A stretch of 64,000 nt of DNA from an uncultured Prevotella sp. (lineage in GTDB: Bacteria; Bacteroidota; Bacteroidia; Bacteroidales; Bacteroidaceae): positions 30,524 to 94,523 of the forward strand of contig CALBLK010000071.1 in NCBI GenBank assembly GCA_937895845.1. Direction: 5' to 3'. Below, in pieces: positions 43,529-51,452 of the stretch. The notes under the pieces are model-generated. The model was given only the letters and a program-made list of their open reading frames with translations, was not told the DNA's origin and did no database searches. A program made the position numbers and the translations under genes. Positions within the stretch are counted from its first letter, which is position 1, and each line of letters begins with the position of its first letter.

Positions 43529-46500
43529 ATGACAAATTTCCAGACAACCAAATGGCTGAGGCTCTGCCTCGCCACCCTTTGCTGCGCCCTGGCCGCACAG
43601 GCCGCCCATGCCCAGCAGCGGCGCCCCGTTGACGCACAGCACCCGCTGTGGATGGTACACGTTGACGTGTGGAACCAGGCCGACCCTCAGAAAATCATCA
43701 ACCTCATCCCCGAGGACATCAAGCCCTATGTGTGCATGAACCTCTCGCTGTCGTGCGCCTATGACACGGAGCAGGACATCCACATGAGGCCGCAGAACTA
43801 CATGCGCACGTTCAAGTCGTGGGCCACGGTGTGCCAGGCCAACGGCCTGTGGTTCACCTGCCAGCCGGCATCGGGCGGGCACACGCACATCCTGGAGAAC
43901 GACCTGGAGACGTTCGAGTATTTCTTCAAGCGCTACCCCAACTTCCTCGGGTGGAACTACGCCGAGCAGTTCTGGGGCTTCGGCGAGGCGGGCGACAAGT
44001 ACTCCAGCACCATCAAGGACCGCCTGGACCTGTTTGCCAAGCTGGTGCCGATGCACCACCGCTACGGCGGCTTCCTCACCGTGAGCTTCTGCGGCAACAT
44101 CTGGTCGCACCTGCTCAACCCGGTAGGCATGATGAAGAGCAACGCTGCACTGCTCCAGGCCTGCAAGAGCTACCCCGAGGCCATCCTGTGGCTGTTCAAA
44201 TACACCACCTCCTCGTGCTTCTACAACAACGAGTCGGTGTGCTTCGGACCCTTTGTGGCCGGACTGGCCAAGAACTACGGCGTGCGCTACGACAACTGCG
44301 GGTGGAACGGGGCGCTCGGGTCGCTGCTGGGCGAGGACAACGGAAAGACCTATCCCGTGGCCGCCGGCATCGGAACGGTGATGGAGCAGACCGCGAACAA
44401 CGGCGGAGCCGTGTGGGACGGGCCGGAGCTGATCTGGACAGAGGACTTCCGGAACCTGCGCACCAGCACGGTCAACGGCTTCACACGGCGCAACTGGGGC
44501 ACCTTCCCGGGGTTCAGAAACGCCTGGATTGACATGTTCCGCAAGGTGACGGACGGCACCATGTACATCCCCACGCGCGAGGAAGTGGTGGCAAAGACCA
44601 AGCTGATTGTGCTCAACGACGTGACCGCGGGCAGCGACGAGGACAAGTACGCCACCTGGGGCGACCTCTACGACGGCCTCTATAAGCAGGCCGACCCGTT
44701 CAACCGCAACAGCGGACAGTGGATGGACAACTACCTTTACCTGAAGAGCACCGGGCGCTATGGCACCATTCCCATGGCCCCGTGCATCAACGACGAGACC
44801 GCGGCCGCCATCCCCAACAAGGTGCTCAAGTCGCAGCGCCAGGCGGTGTGGCCCTCCATCGCCGCCAAGCAGTCCGCGTTCAACAAGGCTTATCCCGACG
44901 AGGTGAGCGCCGGCGACCTCTTTGTGGCGCGCTTCAAGAACCAGCTGGTCACCTACACACCCTACTCCTACCTGAACGCCAAGACCACGGCCAGGGCCAG
45001 CGTGCCCCTGAGGTACAACTCGTGCGAGAGCCTTGACCTCACATGGGGGAAACTGAGCAGCGCACTCATCCGCGAGTATGCCGACTCCATCACCTTCTAC
45101 CTGAACAACTACCGCAGCGACACCATAGCCAACGTGACCGACGTGATTGTGGTCAACGGGGCCACAGCCGAGCCGGCCTACACCATGGCCAGGCGCGCGG
45201 AGGCCACGGCTACTGCCACCTCGGCATGGGATGCCGCCACAGGCACCTACACCCTGCGCGTGAGCCACAACGGGCCGGTTGACCTCACGGTGCACTGCAC
45301 TGGCACGCAGACGGCCCGCAGCACCGACACCGCGCCCAACACGCCGCTGGCCACGCCCAAGCAGCCGGAGCCTTACGCCGGGCCACTGGTCATCGAGGCC
45401 GAGGACATGGACTACCGCAGCGTGAAAAGCTGCGAGGTCACACCTTACTATTCCTCATACAACTGGGTGCGCGGCCACGCCGGCAACGGCTTCATCGACA
45501 TGGGGACGAGCGCCAGCGGCGCACTGACCACCACCTTCCGCGCGCCCAAGGCGGGCAGCTACAAGGTGGCCGTGCGCTACACCAACACGGCCAAGGCCGG
45601 CACCGTGCGCTTCAGGGTGAACGGCGGGGCCAACATCGCCAAGCGCTTTGAGACGACCGGGCGCAACCAGTGGCGCAAGGACACCATTGACTGCACGCTA
45701 AACGAGGGCGACAACACACTGCTGATGCTCAACACCTCGGGCATCGCCATGCTGGCAGACCAAGTGACCATCTTCCCGGCCGACATGGAGGCCGAACGCT
45801 ACGGCGTGTTCGTCCGCGAGGCGGAGCACGGCACGGTGACCGCCGACCGCACAGAGGCCTGCGAGGGACAGACCGTGAGGCTCTCCGTGACACCCGACGA
45901 GGGCTACGAGCTGGCGGGATGGAACATCATCCATGGTGACGCGCGGATGACCGAGGAGGCCGACGGCTCGTTCACCCTGACAATGACCGACGACCACATC
46001 ACCCTTGAGCCGCTGTTCCGCGACGCCTCGCTCGTCTACAAGATGGACCTCACGGCCGCCATTGCCGGGACTCTGCCTGAGGGATGGCGCGCCGTCCAGG
46101 GCACCGGCGACATCCACGAATATCCCAACAGCTACAGCTCGGGAGCACGCATCTTTGCCGAGTTCTCGGGCACCTACGGCAAAGCTCTCTACTGGCGCAT
46201 CATGAGCGCAGACTACGGCCGGCAGCCGGACTGCCCGCTGACGCTCGCCCCGGGCACCTACAAGCTGGCCTATGCCATGGCGGCCTGGAAGGGCACGCCC
46301 CAGTGCAAGGCGCAGCTGCTCGACGACAATGGCAACGTGGTGGCGGAGAACGGCTATGCCACAGCCACGCCCAACGCCAACGGCAACAAGACGGCCGACC
46401 TGTCGGCTGCCAGCCGGCGTGAGCTGACATTCACCGTGACAAAGGCCGGAAACTATGTGGTTAACTTCCTGAACAACGGAACAGGGTTCAGCGAGTTCCT

Positions 46501-46687
46501 GCTGGCCGAATGTAATATCCACCGCACGTCCAGTCCGCAAGGCATCGCCGACACCTTTGCGGGCGCCGCCTCACCGGGCGAGTACAAGGTGTTCAGCCTC
46601 GGCGGCGCGCAACTGCCGTCACTCCGGAAGGGTGTCAACATCATCCGCTATGCCAGCGGACAGGTGAGAAAGGTGTATGTAAGATAA
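43529..46687 (+). CDS. GH98-like secreted glycosidase with CBM, InlB-like repeat and type IX tail
   Basis: Probable endo-acting glycoside hydrolase of the GH98 type (blood-group or related endo-beta-galactosidases), secreted to the surface. The mature protein follows a signal peptide (MTNFQTTKWLRLCLATLCCALAAQAAHA, in two parts: MTNFQTTKWLRLCL and ATLCCALAAQAAHA). The catalytic part begins HPLWMVHVDVWNQADPQKII and LIPEDIKPYVCMNLSLS. It is followed by a beta-sandwich module with IEAEDMDYRSVKSCEV (CBM6/35-like), a divergent InlB-type repeat (AEHGTVTADRTEACEGQTV), a last beta module, and a type IX tail (YKVFSLGGAQLPSLRKGVNI). Start ATG 43529 gives the signal peptide; codons upstream are open but not coding. 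Confidence 0.78.
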   Translation: MTNFQTTKWLRLCLATLCCALAAQAAHAQQRRPVDAQHPLWMVHVDVWNQADPQKIINLIPEDIKPYVCMNLSLSCAYDTEQDIHMRPQNYMRTFKSWATVCQANGLWFTCQPASGGHTHILENDLETFEYFFKRYPNFLGWNYAEQFWGFGEAGDKYSSTIKDRLDLFAKLVPMHHRYGGFLTVSFCGNIWSHLLNPVGMMKSNAALLQACKSYPEAILWLFKYTTSSCFYNNESVCFGPFVAGLAKNYGVRYDNCGWNGALGSLLGEDNGKTYPVAAGIGTVMEQTANNGGAVWDGPELIWTEDFRNLRTSTVNGFTRRNWGTFPGFRNAWIDMFRKVTDGTMYIPTREEVVAKTKLIVLNDVTAGSDEDKYATWGDLYDGLYKQADPFNRNSGQWMDNYLYLKSTGRYGTIPMAPCINDETAAAIPNKVLKSQRQAVWPSIAAKQSAFNKAYPDEVSAGDLFVARFKNQLVTYTPYSYLNAKTTARASVPLRYNSCESLDLTWGKLSSALIREYADSITFYLNNYRSDTIANVTDVIVVNGATAEPAYTMARRAEATATATSAWDAATGTYTLRVSHNGPVDLTVHCTGTQTARSTDTAPNTPLATPKQPEPYAGPLVIEAEDMDYRSVKSCEVTPYYSSYNWVRGHAGNGFIDMGTSASGALTTTFRAPKAGSYKVAVRYTNTAKAGTVRFRVNGGANIAKRFETTGRNQWRKDTIDCTLNEGDNTLLMLNTSGIAMLADQVTIFPADMEAERYGVFVREAEHGTVTADRTEACEGQTVRLSVTPDEGYELAGWNIIHGDARMTEEADGSFTLTMTDDHITLEPLFRDASLVYKMDLTAAIAGTLPEGWRAVQGTGDIHEYPNSYSSGARIFAEFSGTYGKALYWRIMSADYGRQPDCPLTLAPGTYKLAYAMAAWKGTPQCKAQLLDDNGNVVAENGYATATPNANGNKTADLSAASRRELTFTVTKAGNYVVNFLNNGTGFSEFLLAECNIHRTSSPQGIADTFAGAASPGEYKVFSLGGAQLPSLRKGVNIIRYASGQVRKVYVR

Positions 46688-46722
46688 GGCGGGCAGCACA
46701 GGCTGGTCGCACAGACCAAGGC

Positions 46723-46755
46723 AAGCCGTCTCGGATTAGTCCGAGACGGCTTTTT
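46723..46755 (+). terminator. Terminator of the GH98-like gene
   Basis: Perfect 13-bp stem (46723-46735 with 46740-46752), loop TTAG, followed by TTTTT (46751-46755). It lies 35 bp after the stop. Confidence 0.92.
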
Positions 46756-46774
46756 CAGCTTTGCACGCCACGCG

Positions 46775-46884
46775 CTGCAAAACGGTGCGAACGGGACTGC
46801 GAAACGGTGCGTTCCACCATGCGAAACGGGCCGAATGACGCTGCAAAACGGTGCGTTTCGCGCTGCAAAACGGACTGTATGGAA
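46775..46884. repeat. 22-bp-period repeat array, locus 2 (five units)
   Basis: Five units of core AAACGGTGCGTT, some degenerate (AAACGGTGCGAA, AAACGGGCCGAA, AAACGGACTGTA), with reference bases at 46786, 46808, 46830, 46852 and 46874: exactly 22 bp apart. Flanks are CTGC or ATGC. It starts 20 bp after a terminator, between the convergent GH98-like and rlpA genes. It belongs to the same family as the arrays at 19.8 and 54.5 kb. Confidence 0.85.
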
Positions 46885-46945
46885 AGGCGGAAGTGGCCGT
46901 ATTGCTGCACAGCCACACTTTTTTGCCAAAAAGGGTGGTTTGATT

Positions 46946-46960
46946 TTAACCCAAATCGGT
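46946..46960. repeat. Possible solo end of the TTAA-bounded element
   Basis: TTAACCCAAATCGGT repeats the left end of the 11.0-kb elements (TTAAACCCAAATCGGCC) with one base less. No matching right end with TTAA was found nearby, only TTTTGGGTTT at 46982-46991, so it may be a decayed remnant or chance. Confidence 0.35.
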
Positions 46961-47045
46961 AGCAAGACGAAAAGGCGGCAATTTTGGGTTTGTCATGATT
47001 GCCACCTTTTCCTATATGCCAACTGACGCTGTCCGGCAATCCAAG

Positions 47046-47118
47046 CAACGGAGCCTTGCAAACTCAGACAACGGAATTTTCCAAACCCTTGCAACGTACT
47101 TTTCCAACCCAAGCAACG
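47046..47118. repeat. Short CAACG repeat array, 22-23-bp period (four units)
   Basis: CAACG recurs at 47046, 47069, 47092 and 47114 (steps 23, 23, 22). The surrounding bases are partly conserved (CCAAGCAACGGA twice; TTCCAAACCC and TTCCAACCC). It lies just past the 3' end of the leftward rlpA gene. No protein gene or promoter is seen in 46885-47151. Confidence 0.6.
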
Positions 47119-47151
47119 GAACCGGAACAGCAGGGAAAAGGATGACAGCTG

Positions 47152-47829
47152 CTATTTCCGGACTTTGTCTCTCCTTGGCGCACCTGCCTTGGCCTTTGCA
47201 GCGGCAGTGGTGGCCGGCACTTTTCTGGCGGACACTTTTTCAGCCACACGCCTTGACGGCCTGGCCGACTGCTGGTCGTCCTCCTGCCAGTCGGGGATGG
47301 CGTCATATTCGCTCGCGTCGTCGGTGCGCTCGAAGTCAATCTCGGGCAGTTCCACCGTGTCAGCCGGCTTGAACGGCACGACGGTAGAGGTGTAAGGCTC
47401 GACCACCACCATGGCCACCCCCTGCGAGATGATGCCCAGCTGCTTGGCCGCACGCCACGACAAGTCAATGATGCGGCCGCGCACAAAGGGGCCGCGGTCG
47501 GTCACCTTCACCACAACGCTCTTGCCGTTTCCGGGGTTGGTCACCTTGAGCATCGTGCCGAAAGGATGGGTGCGGTGGGCACACGTCAGACTGTCATGGT
47601 GCAGACGGATGCCGCTGCTGGTGCGCGCGCCGGTGGCGCGCTTCGAATAGAACGTGGCTTTCCCTTTCTGCGTTTGCGAAAGGGCGGGGAGCGCGGCCGA
47701 CAGACAAACAGCGACAGCCAGCATCACAGTCCGCAAAAGGGACTGTGATGCGTGGCGGCAAAAAAACTTAGGAATACGAGAAAATGTACGCTTACTCTTT
47801 ATGTGCCCGTCGGCTTTGCTTGCTGTCAT
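47152..47829 (-). CDS. rlpA: RlpA-like septal ring lytic transglycosylase family protein
   Basis: Double-psi beta-barrel protein related to RlpA, which cleaves glycan strands lacking stem peptides. The 225 residues have an N-terminal segment with a hydrophobic export region (LRTVMLAVAVCLSAALPALS) and then the barrel domain: GKATFYSKRATGARTSSG, HDSLTCAHRTHPFGTMLKV, VTDRGPFVRGRIIDLSWRAA. The C-terminal 80 residues are acidic then basic and low in complexity; no SPOR domain is seen. The ATG at 47829 is preferred over 47883, which lies in gdhA's end. It shares a strand with gdhA, about 50 bp downstream, so it may be cotranscribed. Confidence 0.85.
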   Translation of the reverse strand: MTASKADGHIKSKRTFSRIPKFFCRHASQSLLRTVMLAVAVCLSAALPALSQTQKGKATFYSKRATGARTSSGIRLHHDSLTCAHRTHPFGTMLKVTNPGNGKSVVVKVTDRGPFVRGRIIDLSWRAAKQLGIISQGVAMVVVEPYTSTVVPFKPADTVELPEIDFERTDDASEYDAIPDWQEDDQQSARPSRRVAEKVSARKVPATTAAAKAKAGAPRRDKVRK

Positions 47830-47879
47830 TGGCTTGTCTTGCTTGTTGTTCAACCTTGCCTGCGCCGCAGCGCGGCGAA

Positions 47880-49217
47880 TCACACGATGCCTTGCGCCAT
47901 CATGGCGTTGGCCACCTTCATGAACCCGGCGATGTTGGCACCCTTAACATAGTCGACATAGCCATCGGCCTGGCGGCCGTATTTCACGCACTGCTCGTGG
48001 ATGTTGTGCATAATCTGGTGCAGTTTCTCGTCGACCTCCTTCGAAGTCCAGCTCAGACGGATGGCGTTCTGGGTCATCTCCAGGCCCGAGGTGGCCACGC
48101 CGCCGGCGTTGACAGCCTTGCCGGGGGCAAAGAGCTGGCGGGCGGCTACAAACTTCTCGGCAGCCTCGGCGGTGCATCCCATGTTGGACACCTCGGCCAC
48201 ACACAGCGGCCTGTTGGCCAGCAGCATGTCGGCGTCGCCGCCGTTAAGCTCGTTCTGGGTGGCACACGGCAGGGCGATGTCACATTTCACCTCCCACGGC
48301 TTGCGCCCGGGCACGAAGTTGGCCTCGGGGAATTCGTCGGCATACGGCGCGCAGACATCGTTGCCGCTGGCGCGGAGCTCCAGCATATAGTCAATCTTCT
48401 CGTCATCAAGTCCGGCCGGGTCGTAGATGTAGCCGTCAGGCCCCGAGATGGTAATCACCTTGGCGCCCAGCTCGGTAGCCTTCTTGGCAGCGCCCCAGGC
48501 CACATTGCCGAAGCCGCTGATGGCCACCGTCTTGCCCTTGATGTCGTGGCCGTGGGTCTGCAGCATCTGGTTCACGAAGTAGAGTGCGCCATAGCCCGTG
48601 GCCTCCGGGCGGATGCGCGAGCCGCCCCACTCCAGGCCCTTGCCAGTGAGCACGCCGCTCCACTGGTGGGTGAGCTTCTTGTACATGCCAAAGAGAAAGC
48701 CTATCTCGCGCGCGCCCACGCCGATGTCTCCGGCAGGGATATCCTCCTCCGGGCCAATCACGCGGTAAAGCTCGGTCATGAAGGACTGGCAGAAGCGCAT
48801 CACCTCGTTGTCCGAGCGGCCGCGGATGGAGAAGTCTGAGCCGCCCTTGCCGCCGCCCATGGGCAGCGTGGTCAGCGCGTTCTTGAATGTCTGCTCGAAG
48901 CCGAGGAACTTCAGAATGCTGAGGTTCACCGAGGGGTGGAAGCGCAAGCCGCCCTTGTAGGGGCCGATGGCGCTGTTGAACTGCACACGGTAGCCGAGGT
49001 TCACCTGCACCTCGCCCTTGTCGTCAACCCAGGGCACACGGAAAGTCACGATGCGCTCCGGCTCCACGATACGCTCTATAATCTTGGCTCTCTCAAACTC
49101 GGGATGCTGGTTATACACATCGTTCACCGAGATGAGCACCTCTTTCACAGCCTGCAAATACTCCAGTTCGCCCGGATGCTTGCGCTCCAAGTCCTGCATG
49201 ATTTTCTCTACTTTCAT
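47880..49217 (-). CDS. gdhA: Glutamate dehydrogenase, NADP-type hexameric
   Basis: Reductive amination of 2-oxoglutarate, the main ammonium-assimilation route in Bacteroidales at high ammonium. The 445 residues match the 450-residue hexameric class: KGGLRFHPSVNLSILKFLGFEQ, the catalytic Lys in LPMGGGKGGSDFSIRG, DIPAGDIGVGAREIGFLFGMY, and the Rossmann domain KTVAISGFGNVAWGAAKKA. The C-terminal LSWTSKEVDEKLHQIM is typical. NADP preference is inferred from the class. It has its own promoter with a 7-bp palindrome just downstream of the predicted start site, a possible regulator site. Confidence 0.95.
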   Translation of the reverse strand: MKVEKIMQDLERKHPGELEYLQAVKEVLISVNDVYNQHPEFERAKIIERIVEPERIVTFRVPWVDDKGEVQVNLGYRVQFNSAIGPYKGGLRFHPSVNLSILKFLGFEQTFKNALTTLPMGGGKGGSDFSIRGRSDNEVMRFCQSFMTELYRVIGPEEDIPAGDIGVGAREIGFLFGMYKKLTHQWSGVLTGKGLEWGGSRIRPEATGYGALYFVNQMLQTHGHDIKGKTVAISGFGNVAWGAAKKATELGAKVITISGPDGYIYDPAGLDDEKIDYMLELRASGNDVCAPYADEFPEANFVPGRKPWEVKCDIALPCATQNELNGGDADMLLANRPLCVAEVSNMGCTAEAAEKFVAARQLFAPGKAVNAGGVATSGLEMTQNAIRLSWTSKEVDEKLHQIMHNIHEQCVKYGRQADGYVDYVKGANIAGFMKVANAMMAQGIV

Positions 49218-49264
49218 AGTGCTTATGAATTTATAAGGTCATTACTGTTTGTTAGAAACCGGTG

Positions 49265-49318
49265 CCATTCCGCCGGAATGACAAGGCAAAAATAACGGTT
49301 TTTCCGAAAGAGGCCAAA
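49265..49318 (-). promoter_or_regulatory. gdhA promoter with palindrome near the transcription start
   Basis: On the minus strand TTTG (49315-49318), 20-bp spacer, TATTTTTG (49287-49294). Around the predicted start site lies the palindrome CATTCCG-C-CGGAATG (49266-49280), which could be an operator or a small leader hairpin. The leader is about 65 nt. Confidence 0.7.
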
Positions 49319-49329
49319 TGGAAACCTTG

Positions 49330-50058
49330 AAAAAATGGGCCATTTAGTTACGCTTTGTTAAAAAAACGAGATTTTGCAGCCGTTTGTTTTGTATGTCGCT
49401 CCTCGCTCGGGGACTTTTGCCACGTGCGCCTTACAAAATGACACGATTATCTTTATGGACGCAGAGAAGGCCGTAACGCTGTTGCACGCCCACCCTGCGC
49501 CAGGCGGCGCCCGGAAGAAAGCGGGGCGGAGGCAAGCCCCCGCCCCAGCAGAAGAGGTTGCGGTTTAGTTTCCCCAGAAGCCTTCCTCGTCGGGGTTGTC
49601 ACACCTTATTACATATAGGTGCGGTGAGGCCGAGTGCCGGCAGCGGCTTCACGCTGCGTCCCCCGGCTTCACGCTGCGTCCCTCGGCTTGCAGCTCTGCC
49701 TCGAAAGGCGCCACAGGGTGTTCCATCACCCGGATCCATTGGCATAGTTCCATGTGCAGCTGCGGCGGAACGTGGCGCGGTGGCCGTCAAGCGCTGTCGT
49801 CCTGGAGCAGCGGAATGGGCGGGGACTGTCCCGCCCGCCATCGGTAAGCCGAAGGTCAGTAACGGCCTTGCCGCCGCCCGACGGGTTGGGCCTGGGGCAG
49901 CCATACACCCGGTGCCCCCTGGAGCTGCGCCCGAACATCACCTTGCCTTCCACCGCTTCGTTCCTGTTGTGTGGGGGTAGCACTGGTACCTTGGCGCGTA
50001 GTGGATGAGGCTGGGATAGGCACCCGGCGCACAATGGGTGCCGAATGCGCGAAACAAC
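49330..50058. other. Long intergenic stretch, no gene recognised
   Basis: A 730-bp GC-rich segment with overlapping open frames on both strands, none with a recognisable domain or signal. The block 49600-50055 is very GC-rich. It contains a 20-bp tandem duplication of CGGCTTCACGCTGCGTCCC at 49644 and 49664, with a degenerate third copy at 49684. I read it as non-coding or as a decayed/dispersed repeat, not as a gene. Confidence 0.5.
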
Positions 50059-50089
50059 AAAAAACGCCCATTCCATCGGGAATGGGCGT
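50059..50089 (-). terminator. Terminator of the 51245-50127 regulator gene
   Basis: Perfect 11-bp stem ACGCCCATTCC/GGAATGGGCGT (50064-50074 with 50079-50089), 4-nt loop, followed on the minus strand by six T's (plus-strand A's 50059-50064). It lies 37 bp after the stop codon. Confidence 0.9.
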
Positions 50090-50126
50090 AAGGTTGGCAC
50101 AACACTGGTGTCTGGGCTGTCAAATG

Positions 50127-51245
50127 TCAGATAGTGTTCTTCCACTCACCGGGAGTAAGGCCGGTCTTCTGCTTGAAAATGCGGTAGAGATGGGCGCGCG
50201 AGGAGAAACCGCACTCGGCAGAGATGATGTCGTTGCTGTATTCGGGATACTCCCTGAGCATGCGCTGCACCTCCTTGAACCTGAGGTCGCTGAGCCACAC
50301 GCGGAAGGTGGTGTGGAGGTGCTGCTCGAAGAACAGGGTGAGGTCGTGGCGCGAGATGCGGACAAAGCGCGCCAGCGAGGCGATGGTGACAGTGCTCTCG
50401 CGGAAATTGCCCTCGGCGCTCCACTTGTCCAGCACCTGCCGGATTTCCGCCACGCGGGCCTCGGGCAGGGTCTGGGGCGCGGGCGTGGGCTCGGCGGATG
50501 ACGGCCCAAGGGTGCCGAGGCCGGTGTCGTTCTCCTCGCTGGTGTCAAAGAACTCCTCGACAGGCTCGATGCTGTAGCTCAGCGCCACGAAGCTGAGCAC
50601 CATGAAGAAGATGGAGAAGAACACGACAGGGGCTATAATATAAAGGAACGCGCGCGAGGAGATGGCGAAGGTGCTGACCAGGGCCGATATGCACAGAAAG
50701 GCAAGGCTGGCCTTCGAGTAGCGCACGTAGGGCACCATGTCGCCCGCCGTGCTGTCGCTGATGCGGCGGTGGCGGCGGCGCAGCTCCAGCAGGGGCACAA
50801 GGATGAAGGCAACCATGCAGAGCACGTACCACACGTGCATCACCTGGTAGGGCCACCCGATGTGCAGGCTGCCCGACCGCAGGTAGCCGGCCAGGAAGAC
50901 GGCCAGCTCGGGCAGGTAGCCGCCAACGCCCACCCACACATAGCGGCGGCGCACCACCAGCGACGCCTCGATGTTCAGCACGGCATACGAGATGAGGAAC
51001 GAGGCGGGGGTGAAGAACAGGATGTTGACCACCGCGCCCACATCGTCGCCCGACGCCCTGAGGCCGAAGGCAATCTGGAGGGCGAAGTGGGCCGCCAGCA
51101 CCAGCATTGCGCTGAAGAGCATCCAGCGCGACTGCTCGTAGCGCGTGTTGGGCCACTTCACGTGAACGCGCGACATACCCAGCGCCATGGCGAGGATGCC
51201 GGTGGTCAGCAAGCAGCTGTACTGCGTGAGAAACAGGGTGTTCAT
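50127..51245 (-). CDS. Membrane-anchored AraC-family regulator
   Basis: Transcription factor with an integral-membrane sensor. The 372 residues show about seven hydrophobic segments in the first 245 (LLTTGILAMALGMSR, WMLFSAMLVLAAHFALQIAF, ILFFTPASFLISYAVLNI, VWYVLCMVAFILVPLLEL, FLYIIAPVVFFSIFFMVLSF). An acidic linker with EEFFDTSEENDTGLGTL follows, then an AraC double HTH (TVTIASLARFVRISRHDLTLFF; NDIISAECGFSSRAHLYRIF; KQKTGLTPGEWKN). Start ATG 51245 lies about 130 bp from a symmetric divergent promoter shared with the REC-REC-PPDK_N gene, which it may control. The frame stays open far upstream only as antisense of that gene. Confidence 0.85.
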   Translation of the reverse strand: MNTLFLTQYSCLLTTGILAMALGMSRVHVKWPNTRYEQSRWMLFSAMLVLAAHFALQIAFGLRASGDDVGAVVNILFFTPASFLISYAVLNIEASLVVRRRYVWVGVGGYLPELAVFLAGYLRSGSLHIGWPYQVMHVWYVLCMVAFILVPLLELRRRHRRISDSTAGDMVPYVRYSKASLAFLCISALVSTFAISSRAFLYIIAPVVFFSIFFMVLSFVALSYSIEPVEEFFDTSEENDTGLGTLGPSSAEPTPAPQTLPEARVAEIRQVLDKWSAEGNFRESTVTIASLARFVRISRHDLTLFFEQHLHTTFRVWLSDLRFKEVQRMLREYPEYSNDIISAECGFSSRAHLYRIFKQKTGLTPGEWKNTI

Positions 51246-51372
51246 AGGCACTTGTCTTTTGCCCCTGGGCCGGCGGCATGCCGGTGCGGGCGGTTCAGCA
51301 TAAAGTCGGAGGCCTGGCGTGCCGGCAGTCCCTGGTGCCATGCAGGGCGGGCGGCATAACGGCACTTTCACC

Positions 51373-51424
51373 TGCAAAGGTGCGACTTTTTTTGCAGATT
51401 TGCAAAAAAAGTCGCACCTTTGCA
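51373..51424. promoter_or_regulatory. Symmetric divergent promoter in a perfect 24-bp inverted repeat
   Basis: Arms 51373-51396 and 51401-51424 are exact reverse complements (first arm starts TGCAAAGGTGCGAC), separated by GATT. Each strand reads TTTG (51391-51394 on plus), 20-bp spacer, CACCTTTG (51415-51422), one mismatch from TAnnTTTG; the minus strand is identical. It sits between the outward-facing regulator and REC-REC-PPDK_N genes. Confidence 0.8.
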
Positions 51425-51452
51425 ACAAAATTTCACCCAAAACCCCAAGCCC

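Noticed and set aside
46775..46884. CRISPR array
   Set aside because: Repeats are 22 bp with no unique spacers of 28-40 bp, and no cas genes are present.
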